Shown here: positions 10,811 through 21,136 of the stretch, in pieces
Position numbering within the stretch: position 1 is the first letter of the stretch
Layout: the number at the start of each line of letters is the position of its first letter
Source: Acanthaster planci
Taxonomy: Eukaryota; Echinodermata; Asteroidea; Valvatida; Acanthasteridae
Length of the DNA: 40,415 nucleotides
NCBI RefSeq assembly: GCF_001949145.1
Contig: NW_019091480.1
Coordinates: 3,070-43,484 of the forward strand
Direction of reading: 5' to 3'
The notes under the pieces: model-generated
What the model was told of the DNA's origin: nothing
The model's database searches: none
Seen by the model: only the letters and a program-made list of their open reading frames with translations
Program-made: the position numbers and the translations under genes

Positions 10811-11229
10811 ATGGCGAGTGTTTTAATGATGGTAGGAGGAGCGATGGTCAACGCGCTGATGTTCACAAGGTCAAACTTTTTGTTCAGCAGTCTCTCACAA
10901 CAATGCGTAGATGAAGAACGAAAGAGATACGATATGGCCTTAAAGGAGTTGGCACAAGCCAACAAACTTGAGAACAAAATCGTGTCCGACTTTTATATTT
11001 TTGAATGAACGCATGAGACAAGAACACGTGAGTCCACGCACTTTTAATAACGTAGACGAAGCTTTGCGTGCGTCCTCGGACTGACAGGGAAAAACTTATC
11101 GTATACTTTACCACCAGACCCAAAGTTGAGTGATTTTTATGTGCCTTCGGAAGACCAAAAAGCTAGAGAGCTCGCGTGGGTTCTTGGTGGAACTGCCGTG
11201 GTGTGTTACCTCACATATCGGTTTGCTTA
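10811..11229 (+). pseudogene. Small conserved Polinton protein, broken
   Basis: The ATG at 10811 opens MASVLMMVGGAMVNALMF, a hydrophobic N-terminus, followed by a charged coiled-coil-like stretch containing DEERKRYDMALKELAQANK. A stop ends this frame at 11008. Homologous sequence continues in other frames as FNNVDEALRA, then LPPDPKLSDFYVPSEDQKAR and a hydrophobic C-terminal segment ending at the TAA near 11229. The order of hydrophobic N-terminus, charged helix, LPPxPxLSDFYxPSE and C-terminal membrane segment is that of a small Polinton-encoded protein of unknown function. It precedes the integrase on the same strand. It is non-functional here because of the stop and frame changes. Confidence 0.6.
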
Positions 11230-11239
11230 AAACTCTGTA

Positions 11240-12268
11240 TATTTTAAAAAGCCTGGACAAGGAAAAAGAGAAAGAACTGTCTCCCTTGTTTTATAGTCCT
11301 CAAGGTCACTGGAAAGGCGAAAGTGCCTTAATTAACTTGCACAAAAAACAGTTTAGATGAGAGCGCGGTGAGAACATGGTTAAAAGAAAACAGGCTGTGT
11401 GGCAGTTATATTTGCCTGCTCCTAAATACATTCCCAGACCGATGACTTTACAAAAAGCCTTTACTCAATTCAATGACACGTACCAAATGGATCTGTTGTA
11501 TTTGCCCTGTGGTCATGTAAGGAGACGCACTTACAAGTACGCGTTAAGTGTGGTAGACGTTGCTTCCAGATACAAAGAAGCAGAACCTCTGACTAGTAAA
11601 ACAGCCGGCCAAGCGACCGACGCTTTGAAACGGGTTTACAAAAGGTCTCCGTTGAAGTTCCGCCGGCAAGTACAAGTAGAAGCAGAAGCAGATCTGAGTT
11701 TAAGGGAGAGTTTAAAACGCTGATGAAAAGCAAGGTCGTTGAAAGGGATCGTAGAAAAGTTCTACAGGATTTTAGCCGAACGACTGTTTGGACATCAGTA
11801 TGTGTAACAAATGCTTAACGGCGCTGAGCGAAACGTGGAATGGGTGGAAAGGTTCCCTTAAGTTGTAGAGGCTTTAAATGGAGAAAAGGCCACGTTGATA
11901 GACGCGGTTCCTGTAGAAGCTGTGAAACGAAACAGGGTAAAACAGTCACCGGCAGCACCACCCTTGCCAGCTCCCCAAAGAAAAGAGTCAGAGTTGCCTC
12001 CAGATTCTGTAATTTGATACTTGTATTACCCGGGCAGGAAGCAAGAAGGTGGCACCTTTAGGAGAGCGACCGATCCTATTTGGAGTGTAGACGTGTATTA
12101 TAATTCGACAAGCCCACGAGTCAGTTTAAAAGGGTTAATGGTAAAAAGATGAAGACGGGCCCAACGCTGAATTATTTGCTTGATGGGCCCAAGCACTCGT
12201 TTGTACGAGAAAAGCTTCAAGCGGTACCCGAAGACACTGAGTTACCGCCAGGTTCTGTTGAGGCTTGA
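11240..12268 (+). pseudogene. Polinton integrase (rve superfamily), degenerate
   Basis: Integrase inserts the element by a DDE-type strand transfer. An N-terminal block (LSPLFYSPQGHWKGE, about 11276-11320) precedes QAVWQLYLPAPKYIPRP and the catalytic core: YQMDLLYLP carries the first Asp (about 11490), and YKYALSVVDVASRYKEAEPL follows. The second catalytic Asp region is replaced by a short Glu/Ala-rich run (near 11680). The third region, VEKFYRILAERLFGHQYV, keeps the Glu but lies in another frame. The C-terminal chromo-like part includes FRRATDPIWSVDVYY (about 12057-12100) and ends LPPGSVEA before TGA at 12266-12268. Several frame changes and stops mean it is dead. It converges with the polymerase relic. 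Confidence 0.8.
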
Positions 12269-12269
12269 G

Positions 12270-13400
12270 TTCGGTAGTAACCATAGGCTAAAGTATCTAT
12301 CCCGTTGGGTAACAAATAACGTTTGGTATCTATAGGACACAGCGACATTTTTTTGATCAACGGTATAAAGCAGATGTTTGTCAGACCTAATTCAACGTTT
12401 TTGAAAAAGGTTATGCATTGTTCAAAAAGGCAGTCTTTGTAATCTTTGTGTCTGAGTTGTTTACTCGTAATGACATTTGTGACACCTTTTGCTATGTTAA
12501 CTCATTGTTGTCAGCTGTTAGAATTGAATACATTTTAGGTCGGACGCACTCACACTCTGAAATGGGTTTTCCACCAAACTCGTCTTTAAATTTACCATTG
12601 ACTTTTTTGTTTTTAGGATCGTATAATGGATGCTTGGGTTGGTTGTTGGACAAAGTCTAGCTTGCGTTTGATTTTTTCAAGTCTGTATGCATATCTATTG
12701 CATAGGCCTACACCGCGATAAGCAAAGAATCGGGGCCAGTATAAATTAATCGGACTCGGTCTTGGTAGTCGCGTTTTAACTGTTTGTAATAAAAGGTACA
12801 TGGGTGTTTTAGAGAGAGGATGCTTATGCCACGGTATATGTGTTTATTTGGTAACGTTTTGGTTTTCTAAATTTCGATATACTAGAGCTCACACTCTTCA
12901 AAAGGCACAACCATTTTGAAACTATAGCTTTAAATTTTTGACGTCGCTATTGTTTTCTCTGAGTAGTTTAGCGTTACCTCGTTTTCTCACGTTCTCCATC
13001 GTTTACCAAAAACGCTGTCGTTCATAAAGTTTAAAAAGTCTTTCTCAAAGTTAGAGTTGCATTGCTTGCGTAATTGGGTGTTTTTGTTGATATACGATCG
13101 CATCCAAGGTATTTGCTTAAACTCTAAACTTTTTGCAGCGTGAGGCCTAGATGTAAATACAGTTGCAGCGTTCTGTAGTGCACAACATATTTTGCTCTTT
13201 TGGCGAGAGTAGCTGTCAGTGTTTTTAACTGTGGTTTGATTTTTAAACCGCTCAAACCGATAACATTTCCTGAGAGTCAGAGAACCATTCCTCCGGTATC
13301 ACTTTGTTTTCGGAAGCCGAGGGGTAGTGTAAGTCGTGAAGTTCTTGAGGGTAATCGAGATCACACTCGATCATATACCCACGAGGTCCGTCCTTATATT
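12270..13400 (-). pseudogene. Polinton DNA polymerase B, C-terminal part
   Basis: This is the palm/thumb end of a protein-primed family-B polymerase that would replicate the Polinton. In order on the minus strand: GYMIECDLDYPQELHDLH (about 13385-13330), TMENVRKRGN (about 13000), YYKQLKRDYQDRVRL followed by YTGPDSL where family members have the catalytic YTDTDS (about 12745), NKKVNGKFKDEFGGKPI, LRPKMYSIL-like CVRPKMYSIL (about 12525), and the terminal PIDTKRYLL and GIDTLAYGY (about 12285). The second catalytic Asp pair is thus lost, and at least three frame changes occur. The exonuclease domain and most of the N-terminal half are absent. The left end of the homology abuts DIRS-like sequence. 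Confidence 0.8.
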
Positions 13401-13499
13401 CACTTTTCACCAAAGTGCTGGCAGGGGTGGAAGAGGCGTTATAATGGGCGCTGTCCGTTGGGCGGCGGCACAGAAACGTGCCATCTGAAAACAAGATAA

Positions 13500-13712
13500 A
13501 GCATCGGCGGATTCGTTAGAAATCCCAGGAATGTGAACAGCCCAAAAGGCAACATTAAATTTGAGGCACTGCAAAACAAATATACAAACCAGGTGAGTGA
13601 TTCTTTCGCACCGTGTTCATTGATAATGTGAACAAACGCAGCATTGTCGGTACGAAAGGTCACTCGGCTGTTGGCAAGCAATGACGCCCAGCTCAAGATC
13701 ACGACTACTAAG
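13500..13712 (-). pseudogene. DIRS-like RNase H fragment
   Basis: The minus-strand translation contains SWASLLANSRVTFRTDNAAF, where the SDNAAVV-type motif of DIRS/Gypsy RNase H is expected. After a one-base shift it continues in a second frame as FWAVHIPGISNESADALS then FQMARF, which matches the HVPGxxNxxADALSRFQ end of the RNase H domain. The ADALSRFQ ending is most typical of DIRS-type elements, whose YR recombinase is not seen here. Only about 70 codons are left. The fragment lies directly next to the broken end of the Polinton polymerase. Confidence 0.6.
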
Positions 13713-13761
13713 TGGAAAAATTTAAGAAACGCACTGGAAGGGGGGTTGTCCCGAATGTCGG

Positions 13762-14049
13762 ATGGCCACCGACCAGCAAAACCAAGTAACTAAAACATTT
13801 TCAAACTCTGGTTTATTCCAGAAGGAATTAGACGAAATTGTTCGAGTTTGGAACTATCATCGTCTTCAGCACAGTCATAGAAGCATAGAACCTACAGGGA
13901 GACCTGTTAGGCTGTACGCTTCGCCAGAGATCTGTAATGCACAAGATCATCTGATGGCAGTGGATGTGGATGATGTTGAGGTCTGCATGGGCGAGTGCAC
14001 ACTCATTAGTGACATTCCTTATGAACATTTGACCTTTGTGTTGAATTAA
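13762..14049 (+). pseudogene. C-terminal tail of an integrase-core-like protein
   Basis: An open frame of 95 codons contains KELDEIVRVWNYHRLQHSHR, then EPTGRPVRLYASPEI, and a tail rich in Val/Asp/Glu ending at TAA. The pattern (LxxVxxxWNxHRIRPSR, then PxGRPxxLYxLPE) is that of the C-terminal region of DDE integrase-core proteins found in many animal genomes, possibly Ginger-type or captured transposases. The catalytic core that should precede it is missing: upstream is DIRS-like sequence on the other strand. There is no splice signal that would rescue it. The function is lost, and the family call is from memory. Confidence 0.45.
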
Positions 14050-16724
14050 TGGAAGAGAATAACCTTAATCCAACTGTCACTCTACAAGATGCAACAGATT
14101 TATATCATGTATTAAGATACCTCATTTTGCAGCTTCTGTAAATCAATTAATGGAAATTTACATGCATAGTGGACGTCATGTTCTGTCAGGTGAAACCTCA
14201 GAAAGGAAGGCTAGCTAACTGCGTAAGAGGTCGGTAGTAATTCTATGTCCCTATAGGCTATAAGCCAAACAATATGGTCATCTCGTCATCCTTCAACCCA
14301 CCTCACTGCATAATGATAATACGAGAAAAGTCCCCCCCCCTCAAAAAATGAATAGACATACATAAAAAACGCATGGTTCCAGATCCTCCTCGTCTTAATG
14401 CACCATCATGGCCAGTGCACATTTGAACCTACTTTAATTTCTCTTGTGATCAAGTCCTGTTCTTTTGAAGACCTGATTATCAAAAGGAAAGGAAACCCTT
14501 ATAACACCAGAATGTTTGGAAAATGTATGTGGAGTGCGCTAATGTGTTCAAGTCTTTGTACTTTTGCCCTCCATTGCAACCTTTGCATAAAGCACATTAT
14601 TCTGAAACAGATTTCCAAACAATACAACAGTCGGACGAAATTTCAATCATAGTTTTGATGCAACGTCCTTCTTATTCCAGTGTCAACAGTACCACAAACT
14701 TAAAAGCATGCTGTAGGCCCTAGCAAGAATGGCATCAAACTAAACTACAACCACTGTCCATCAAATGTATCCAGGACGTGGGTTTGTGAAACTGCAAAGT
14801 TTAAAGTGAAAAGCAAAGAAACTTAAATAACAAAACGTACTTGGCAATTCGACCCATTTCTATACTGTATATGGAAAATTAAAGGTTGGTGTTTGCAACT
14901 GATATACATGTAGTTATAAAAAACGTGCAACACGCTGATGCTTTCAAGCTTGTCATTGATGAATTCGAAGAACAAATATCAGATATAGCGATAATTGTCT
15001 AATAATCTTTGCCAAGTTTTGGACTAAATCAAGGTCCAATATTAAAACCCTGCGCAGAGTGAGTGGCCTCTTTTGGTGAGTCTATTGGAGCTAATTATCG
15101 TGTAAATCTTTTTTTTTTGTCCAAATGAAAAAACTATTTATCATATCCTACCCCTGTACATGCTGAAAAACCTCGTTTAGTCACTTTACCGCCAGGGCCT
15201 CCCCTAGCCAGAAAAAAATTTAAAAATCCAGCTGGCCTCCGGCCAGCCTCCAGCCAATTCCCTTAGGACTGTGTGCTAAGTGGCCCCTTGTGTACAATCT
15301 AATGGAATATTTACAAAACAGTGCCTGGGGCAGACAGTGGAATGTTTCTCATCAGCGACAGCTGTCTGGAACTTGTCAGATGCCTCTTTAGGTTGTCTTT
15401 GAAGTGTTATCTTGGTTGGGGGTGTTGTTGGTTGTGTGTGGCTTGGCTTGCGCGTGGCGAGGCCCCCCAAATCGGGATAGCCTGGGAAAACAGCCCCCCC
15501 CCACGGTACTGTGATATACATTTGGTGGTTTTTAAGAGCTGTAGAGGCTAGGGGACAACCACTGAAGCATTTATATACCTTTAGGACGGACTCAGGGCTC
15601 TGCAAGCCTGAGAAACGATACGGACTCGCCTGGCGAGGCCGCTCCAGAGACCGCATAAAAAAATTCATACCGCGTCCCAGGGTTTTAATCATTCAACAAA
15701 AAATCCAGTTCTAAAGTGTGATCTTGGGCATATCTGCCCGTAAACTCTGAACCAATAAAATTGTCAAGTTTCTTTCCCCTGTTATTACACTCGTGCAAGC
15801 GTAAAATCCGATGGTCTTTTCCATGAAAACGTCTTTCATAAATCTATGTTCATCTAAGCAAAAGAAGTTGCCATGTAGCATACACCAATATATATTGGGA
15901 AAGTGTTTCTGAATGTTTTTTTTCCCTTGGGAGGTACTCGGGTGTGTGTAAGATTAACAGGTAACTGGTTCCTTTAGAGATAAAAACCAACTAACACATA
16001 GACTTGTAACAAGGGGGAAATTCACAAGTTCTTTCTTTGCAACTGAACAAGAAATAATACGATGACTCCATTCGGGATCAGGAAACGGAATTCCAGGCGT
16101 TATGAGAAGAGAAAACCTATAAACACCTTTCCAAAATTGCAAGAGGTAACTGGCCAGGATTTTTCCATCAATAAAAAGGGTTAAATTGACAGAAAAACAA
16201 TTAAAAATAACTGCAAATCAGCTCCACTAAAAGTACATTACAGAAATTAATCCTCATGTAAGTCAAACTTGCATCAAGTGAAACGGCTTATTTCAACTGT
16301 TTTGTAAACATACATGGTAATGCATATCTTCTATAAATGAAAATTATGATTGTAACAAAACTGTCATCTACTAAAGTGGATACCTTCATTGAAGAATAGG
16401 GTCAAGGAGAGCATGGCCAAAGTCAAAATGCTTTTGTTTTTGACAAACTACGAAGAAAAGGGTCATTTCCTTTGGAAAGCAAACAATCCCGTATTTATAC
16501 AAGATACACAGAAATTTGAAATGCTTTGGCCCCCATCCACCCCACAAAAACAATGATTTATTTCTGTTCTGGATCTACCCTTGATTAATATTAGGGATAA
16601 TTTGTAATTTTGTGGCCAATAAAACTTGTGACGATGTACCAAAATCATATAGAAACTCCAGTTAGCCCAACCAACTACGCACTGAACAATACACGTCTAT
16701 ACAAAGGACCCTGCCCTTTCTACA
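14050..16724. other. Intergenic, no gene recognised
   Basis: No ORF shows a known domain. A minus-strand frame at 15276-15692 is 138 codons long but overlaps two plus-strand frames, has biased low-complexity stretches and shows no family motif. A locally repetitive stretch CTGGCCTCCGGCCAGCCTCCAGCC lies near 15231-15254. Confidence 0.35.
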
Positions 16725-17224
16725 CACAGAGGAAGGGCACAGGAATTGTAACTCTTGCACTTCAAAGTGTTTAATGATGGTCGCTGCAAAGTCAGACGAT
16801 TAATAGAAAACATTCCAAAAATGCCTGATCACTGCCTGCATCTTCGCCAGACAAGCAATGCCAATATCCTAGCAATACTTGAAGTGTTGTGCTTGCAATT
16901 AAATACAAATTATTGCTGTGACCAGGAAATAAAGAGAGAAAAATCCCCGACATTAGACCTACTTTTGCCATCGTAAATAAACTTTTAAAATGTTGATACA
17001 TTGTTCCACTACCCATGCAGAGTTTGTAATTTTTTTCTCCTCCCTCCAATATATCAGTGTTCAAAGACTTGGTAAAAATTTGGCTAAGACTTTGACGTTG
17101 ACATTTACTGGAAAGCTAAGTTCTGTGACGCGACAGAGGGTGCTAGGCATAGCGCATAGCGGAAATTATAGATGGCGCTAACAGAGGCAGATGTTAGGCG
17201 CGCATAAATGAGCGTTAAGCGAGC

Positions 17225-17251
17225 ACGGCGCATAGGCTCCGCCTTATGCGT
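17225..17251. other. Hairpin in the LTR-like promoter region
   Basis: CGCATAGGC-TCC-GCCTTATGCG forms a tight stem with a three-base loop and one bulge, about 75 bases upstream of the TATA word. Confidence 0.4.
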
Positions 17252-17321
17252 AGTGCAATAGGGCAGCAAAAGTCACTGCTTGGTCGCGCGTATGTGGGCG
17301 TGGTCACAGCAGCGCGAAGGC

Positions 17322-17435
17322 TATATAACGCGCGACGGGAGCACGTAATAGGGAACCTTGTATTGGGTTCCATCCTGCTACAAAAACCCTGAACTGTGGT
17401 TTGAGCATAGCAACCAAGCGGGCGTACAGGTAAGA
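17322..17435 (+). promoter_or_regulatory. TATA box and downstream splice donor
   Basis: CTATATAACGCGCG is followed about 100 bases later by GTACAGGTAAGACC, a near-consensus 5' splice site. Together they suggest a transcript starting near 17352 that is spliced within or just beyond the element. Confidence 0.4.
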
Positions 17436-17840
17436 CCCTCGTACGTTGGGTCGTTATTGTGGCTAGTACCGAGTGGTGCGTGTGTCGTTGAGGGGCTTGG
17501 TGGGTTAATTAAGGGGCTATTTGGTAGTGCGGTAAGAGTTTCTTCTGGGAGCTTAAGGTCGATTTAGGATGGATTGCTGTCTCGCAGCACTAGTTGTGAG
17601 TGGTGTATTAGCCCTGAGATAGCCCTATTGACTTATTCAGGTCCCGGTGGCACTGGATGCACACGGGTTATCGTGGGGCTCATTGCTCAGGGCAAGGTCT
17701 AGTCACACAGTCTTCCCAATGAGAGCGCCTTCTGCTGGTAATTGGTTGGTTGTGTTGATGAATAAACCGGCCGCTTATTAATTGTTGCATATAAGTCAGG
17801 TGTTCCGGCGAAGTTTATTTCAAGTCAGGTCTGTCCGGGT

Positions 17841-17866
17841 TACGTCACTAAGTTTCGACCAATCAG
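17841..17866 (+). promoter_or_regulatory. CRE-like and CCAAT words
   Basis: TTACGTCACTAA and, 12 bases further, CCAATCAG. Both are common animal promoter elements. They lie in the CpG-rich right half of the LTR-like insertion. A YY1-like GCCGCCATGTT follows at 18217-18227. Confidence 0.3.
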
Positions 17867-18730
17867 ATTTAGCCATCACTTCGACGCAGACCAACTTTCT
17901 TGGGGGACGGTATACTTCGGTCCCAACGGACTCGTCCCTAGCCGCTCAGGTCGAGTTCGGGCGGCCAGTTCTTGACACGGGTTTCTTGTGCTCGCGCTCG
18001 AATTGCGGGAACACGACTCAAGAACACTGTTCTCGTAACAGAATCACACACCACCTCCTCGTCTGGATAAAGTGAAAAGATGGCTTCCAAAGCCATAGAC
18101 AATGGGAACTTAAAATTTATAATTTTCCGTAACACAGAAATGAATGTTCCGGTTTATATAGAAAAGAATTCAGCCCACCCAAACATTAACTCTCGAATTA
18201 CGTAGCCCACACGGACGCCGCCATGTTGCATGTTGCTTGCCACTAACTACCAGCGATAACCGGTTGTTTGTTCCTGGCGTTCGAACAACAAATCGAACTG
18301 TTCGTGAACGTACGGGAACAAGCCGCCCGAACTCAGCCACTGGGACTCTCCGGCCCCCCCCCCCAGACGCGCCGCGCCTCGAGGAGGAGGGCGCCCTTGC
18401 CTTCGTCGGAGGGGCGCGGCGCCGCAATTCATAAGTAACAAAATGGGCTATTTCATCAGAGGGAGTGATCGTGAGATCTCAGAAAAACTCCTCTGTGCAA
18501 ATGCCATAATAATGTGGTGTTTGCTAATTGTTAAGTGCTGTAGTCCCATGAGGGCGCTATTCATGTTGTCCATGAATCGCTCGGTACGTTGCCGTGTAGT
18601 AATCTTGGTGTTTTGGACATGCTATGCGGACACGAGAGATAGTGCCAGGTTTAATAATGCATTCATTTATAAAATGTTAATGGCTTGGTTATGTGAGTTA
18701 CAGATAATGCAAATGGTTAGATATTTAATT

Positions 18731-19506
18731 NNNNNNNNNNNNNNNNNNNNNNNNNNNNNNNNNNNNNNNNNNNNNNNNNNNNNNNNNNNNNNNNNNNNNN
18801 NNNNNNNNNNNNNNNNNNNNNNNNNNNNNNNNNNNNNNNNNNNNNNNNNNNNNNNNNNNNNNNNNNNNNNNNNNNNNNNNNNNNNNNNNNNNNNNNNNNN
18901 NNNNNNNNNNNNNNNNNNNNNNNNNNNNNNNNNNNNNNNNNNNNNNNNNNNNNNNNNNNNNNNNNNNNNNNNNNNNNNNNNNNNNNNNNNNNNNNNNNNN
19001 NNNNNNNNNNNNNNNNNNNNNNNNNNNNNNNNNNNNNNNNNNNNNNNNNNNNNNNNNNNNNNNNNNNNNNNNNNNNNNNNNNNNNNNNNNNNNNNNNNNN
19101 NNNNNNNNNNNNNNNNNNNNNNNNNNNNNNNNNNNNNNNNNNNNNNNNNNNNNNNNNNNNNNNNNNNNNNNNNNNNNNNNNNNNNNNNNNNNNNNNNNNN
19201 NNNNNNNNNNNNNNNNNNNNNNNNNNNNNNNNNNNNNNNNNNNNNNNNNNNNNNNNNNNNNNNNNNNNNNNNNNNNNNNNNNNNNNNNNNNNNNNNNNNN
19301 NNNNNNNNNNNNNNNNNNNNNNNNNNNNNNNNNNNNNNNNNNNNNNNNNNNNNNNNNNNNNNNNNNNNNNNNNNNNNNNNNNNNNNNNNNNNNNNNNNNN
19401 NNNNNNNNNNNNNNNNNNNNNNNNNNNNNNNNNNNNNNNNNNNNNNNNNNNNNNNNNNNNNNNNNNNNNNNNNNNNNNNNNNNNNNNNNNNNNNNNNNNN
19501 NNNNNN
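18731..19506. other. Assembly gap (776 N)
   Basis: The sequence is unknown. It lies inside the long TIR transposon copy, so any transposase gene of that element could be hidden here. Long ORFs reported across it are artefacts. Confidence 1.
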
Positions 19507-20152
19507 TGCAATACTCTTCATTGATCATGGAAATTGGTATTTAATTTACATTTAATTTAATTTATAGAACCAAAGATTCATGTTTGTTTAAATTAATAAT
19601 TTTGTACTGGCAGGTCTTTTCATGAGCCAAGGAGATCTCCAATAAACCAAAATTTGAGAGTGACACAGGAACCCCAAAATTTGGCCTCACCGCCTCACTT
19701 TCTCTCGTCACCGGGAATTACACTACAAATAACACGATTTAAACCAAGCACCAAATCTTGTGAATGACCGGGCTATTTAGTCCCAAAATAACTTCAAAAG
19801 AAAGCGCCCATTAAGGGCAATTAATGCACATATAAATCTAGGGCACACAGCATAATGCAAATAGCTGCGCAAGCATTAAATTTGATGAGATCATACCAAG
19901 CACCAACAAATGCAAGAATATTCATTCTCCTTCACCTCAGTGCACAAAGTTTTAAGGTTGTAGATTACCAGTGACAAATTGCGGCGGCGATCAAAGGGTA
20001 TAAAGGGGTTTCGTGGCTGTGAAACAGATGGTGCGTAGCAAGCGTTCGCTGCGCTCTGGCTACGGTCATACCAGGCATGCCAGAAAGCGGTAATTGGCCA
20101 GATGTTAGAGCCTGGGCAGTTCAACTCCTGTGTCCTTCCTCTATGGTACACA

Positions 20153-20427
20153 CTAGCTCCACAAATAGGGCCGTAGTGGCTCTCTTTTACAATCTGTCTT
20201 TTACATGTCGCCACCACAGCCCTACTTCAAGGCATGTCTTAAATGCCTGAAATCAAAACTGCAGGATTGTCACAAACTTTGAATCCTAATATCTTCCGAA
20301 ATGCGAACGACTCGACAATTTGAGCTTGGACTTTCATATGAGCACCCTAAAGCTTTCCAAAAGCGTAAATTTTCCGATGTATGGCGCCTTGAAAAACCCG
20401 GCCTGTACTATGAAATGCTGACCACGG
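20153..20427. repeat. Left terminal inverted repeat
   Basis: It starts CTAGCTCCACAAATAGGG and runs to CTGACCACGG. The partner at 27060-26766 inverted starts CGAGCCCCACAAATAGGG. The longest identical blocks are around TAGTGGCTCTCTTTTACAAT and the AAAGCTTTCCAAAAGCG region. The ORFs that cross it are not genes. Confidence 0.85.
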
Positions 20428-21136
20428 GCGGTGCCGACAGTACAAAACTGGTTACCGTCACCCTGAGAGTGTTTGCTTGCGTGATAGACGAACAGGGTAC
20501 CAGTGAGATAAAATCTGAATACATTAGTGTGCATGTTATCAATGTCAAGGAACTTTTCATGAAAACGGTGAATGGACAAGTACCAATCTTTAGAATTTAT
20601 AACACACACAGTGTGCGTTTATTTTTATTTTTTATTCTTCATCGGTTCCTAAATTCGTCCAGAGGGGTGTCTTTGGGGCCAGATATTTTAGTCTAAGTCT
20701 GTATATCAGACCCGAACTTGAAGAGTCGCCAGGGAATCTTTGGCCATGGAACTGGACTAATTTCCGGTTTTACTTTTATTTTCCTGACAGCCTGGTCTGT
20801 CATTTATTCGATGGTGGGGGTAGACTGCAGATCAAGCACTTGAAGGGCATAATTTAATGATTGGTAATTTCCCTATCCAATATTTCCACAAGGCATTGTC
20901 TGGATACAAATTCGTTTTACTTGTCCAAAGTGTCATGAGTGTATCAGGGACACATTAAAACACCACTTGCCTTTGCACACGTACTTTGTCAAAATCACAC
21001 ATTGTTTTAAAATTGTATTAAAAGTGAGTGTGCTGCGACTGCGCGATAAGATCACAGAGAGACTAATTATTTCTTCACGATTCACAACCAATACACGCTT
21101 GTAACCAAGCTATGTGCCAGTGTCCGGAAGTAGGAC
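20428..21136 (+). other. Non-coding lead before the DUF6589 gene
   Basis: This lies between the left inverted repeat and the first recognised exon. No N-terminal exon could be identified, though the gene's true start should lie here or have been lost. Confidence 0.3.

Larger units (their letters stand above)
9829..13400. mobile_element. Degenerate Polinton/Maverick
   Basis: Four genes typical of Polintons lie together: a double-jelly-roll-capsid-like relic (-), a small conserved Polinton protein (+), a retroviral-type integrase (+) and the C-terminal part of protein-primed DNA polymerase B (-). Integrase and polymerase converge with only a few bases between them, near 12268. Polintons are 15-20 kb self-synthesising elements with a virus-like gene set. 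Here about 3.6 kb remains, every gene carries stops and frameshifts, and neither terminal inverted repeat is visible. The packaging ATPase and Ulp1-type protease are not seen. Confidence 0.75.
17124..18426 (+). mobile_element. LTR-like insertion (possible solo LTR)
   Basis: At 17124 the surrounding transposon sequence stops and resumes at 18427. The related copy at 35366-35827 runs through the same point uninterrupted, so this is a clean insertion of about 1,303 bp. It begins TGTGACGCG and ends GGCGCCGCA (TG...CA), with GTTC (17120-17123) and ATTC (18427-18430) as a likely 4-bp duplication with one mismatch. Inside are TATATAA (17322-17328), a strong splice donor CAG|GTAAGA (17427-17435), and AATAAA (17761-17766), in the order expected for U3, R and U5. 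It is unusually rich in CpG compared with its surroundings. No ORF has a known domain. It could instead be a non-LTR or unclassified element. Confidence 0.5.
16725..20145. mobile_element. Long copy of a TIR DNA transposon, interrupted
   Basis: The left end reads CACAGAGGAAGGGCACAGGA. The right end inverted reads CATAGAGGAAGGACACAGGA, giving terminal inverted repeats of about 25 bases. The first 400 bases (16725-17123, continuing after the insertion at 18427-18510) match 35827-35330 on the minus strand, and the last 400 (about 19740-20145) match 35305-34912, so 34912-35827 is a shorter relative in opposite orientation. This copy holds a 1.3-kb LTR-like insertion, an assembly gap and unique middle sequence. 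The flanks CTACA (16720-16724) and GTACA (20146-20150) could be a duplication with one mismatch. No transposase is visible, but the gap may hide one. Confidence 0.6.

Noticed and set aside
15276-15692. 138-codon minus-strand ORF
   Set aside because: No domain, overlapping ORFs on plus, and low-complexity sequence; most likely chance.
18443-19555. Long ORFs of 264-370 codons on both strands
   Set aside because: They consist almost entirely of the 776-N assembly gap.
20301-20696. 131-codon plus-strand ORF
   Set aside because: It starts inside the left inverted repeat; the same sequence at the right end has no matching ORF and no domain is visible.
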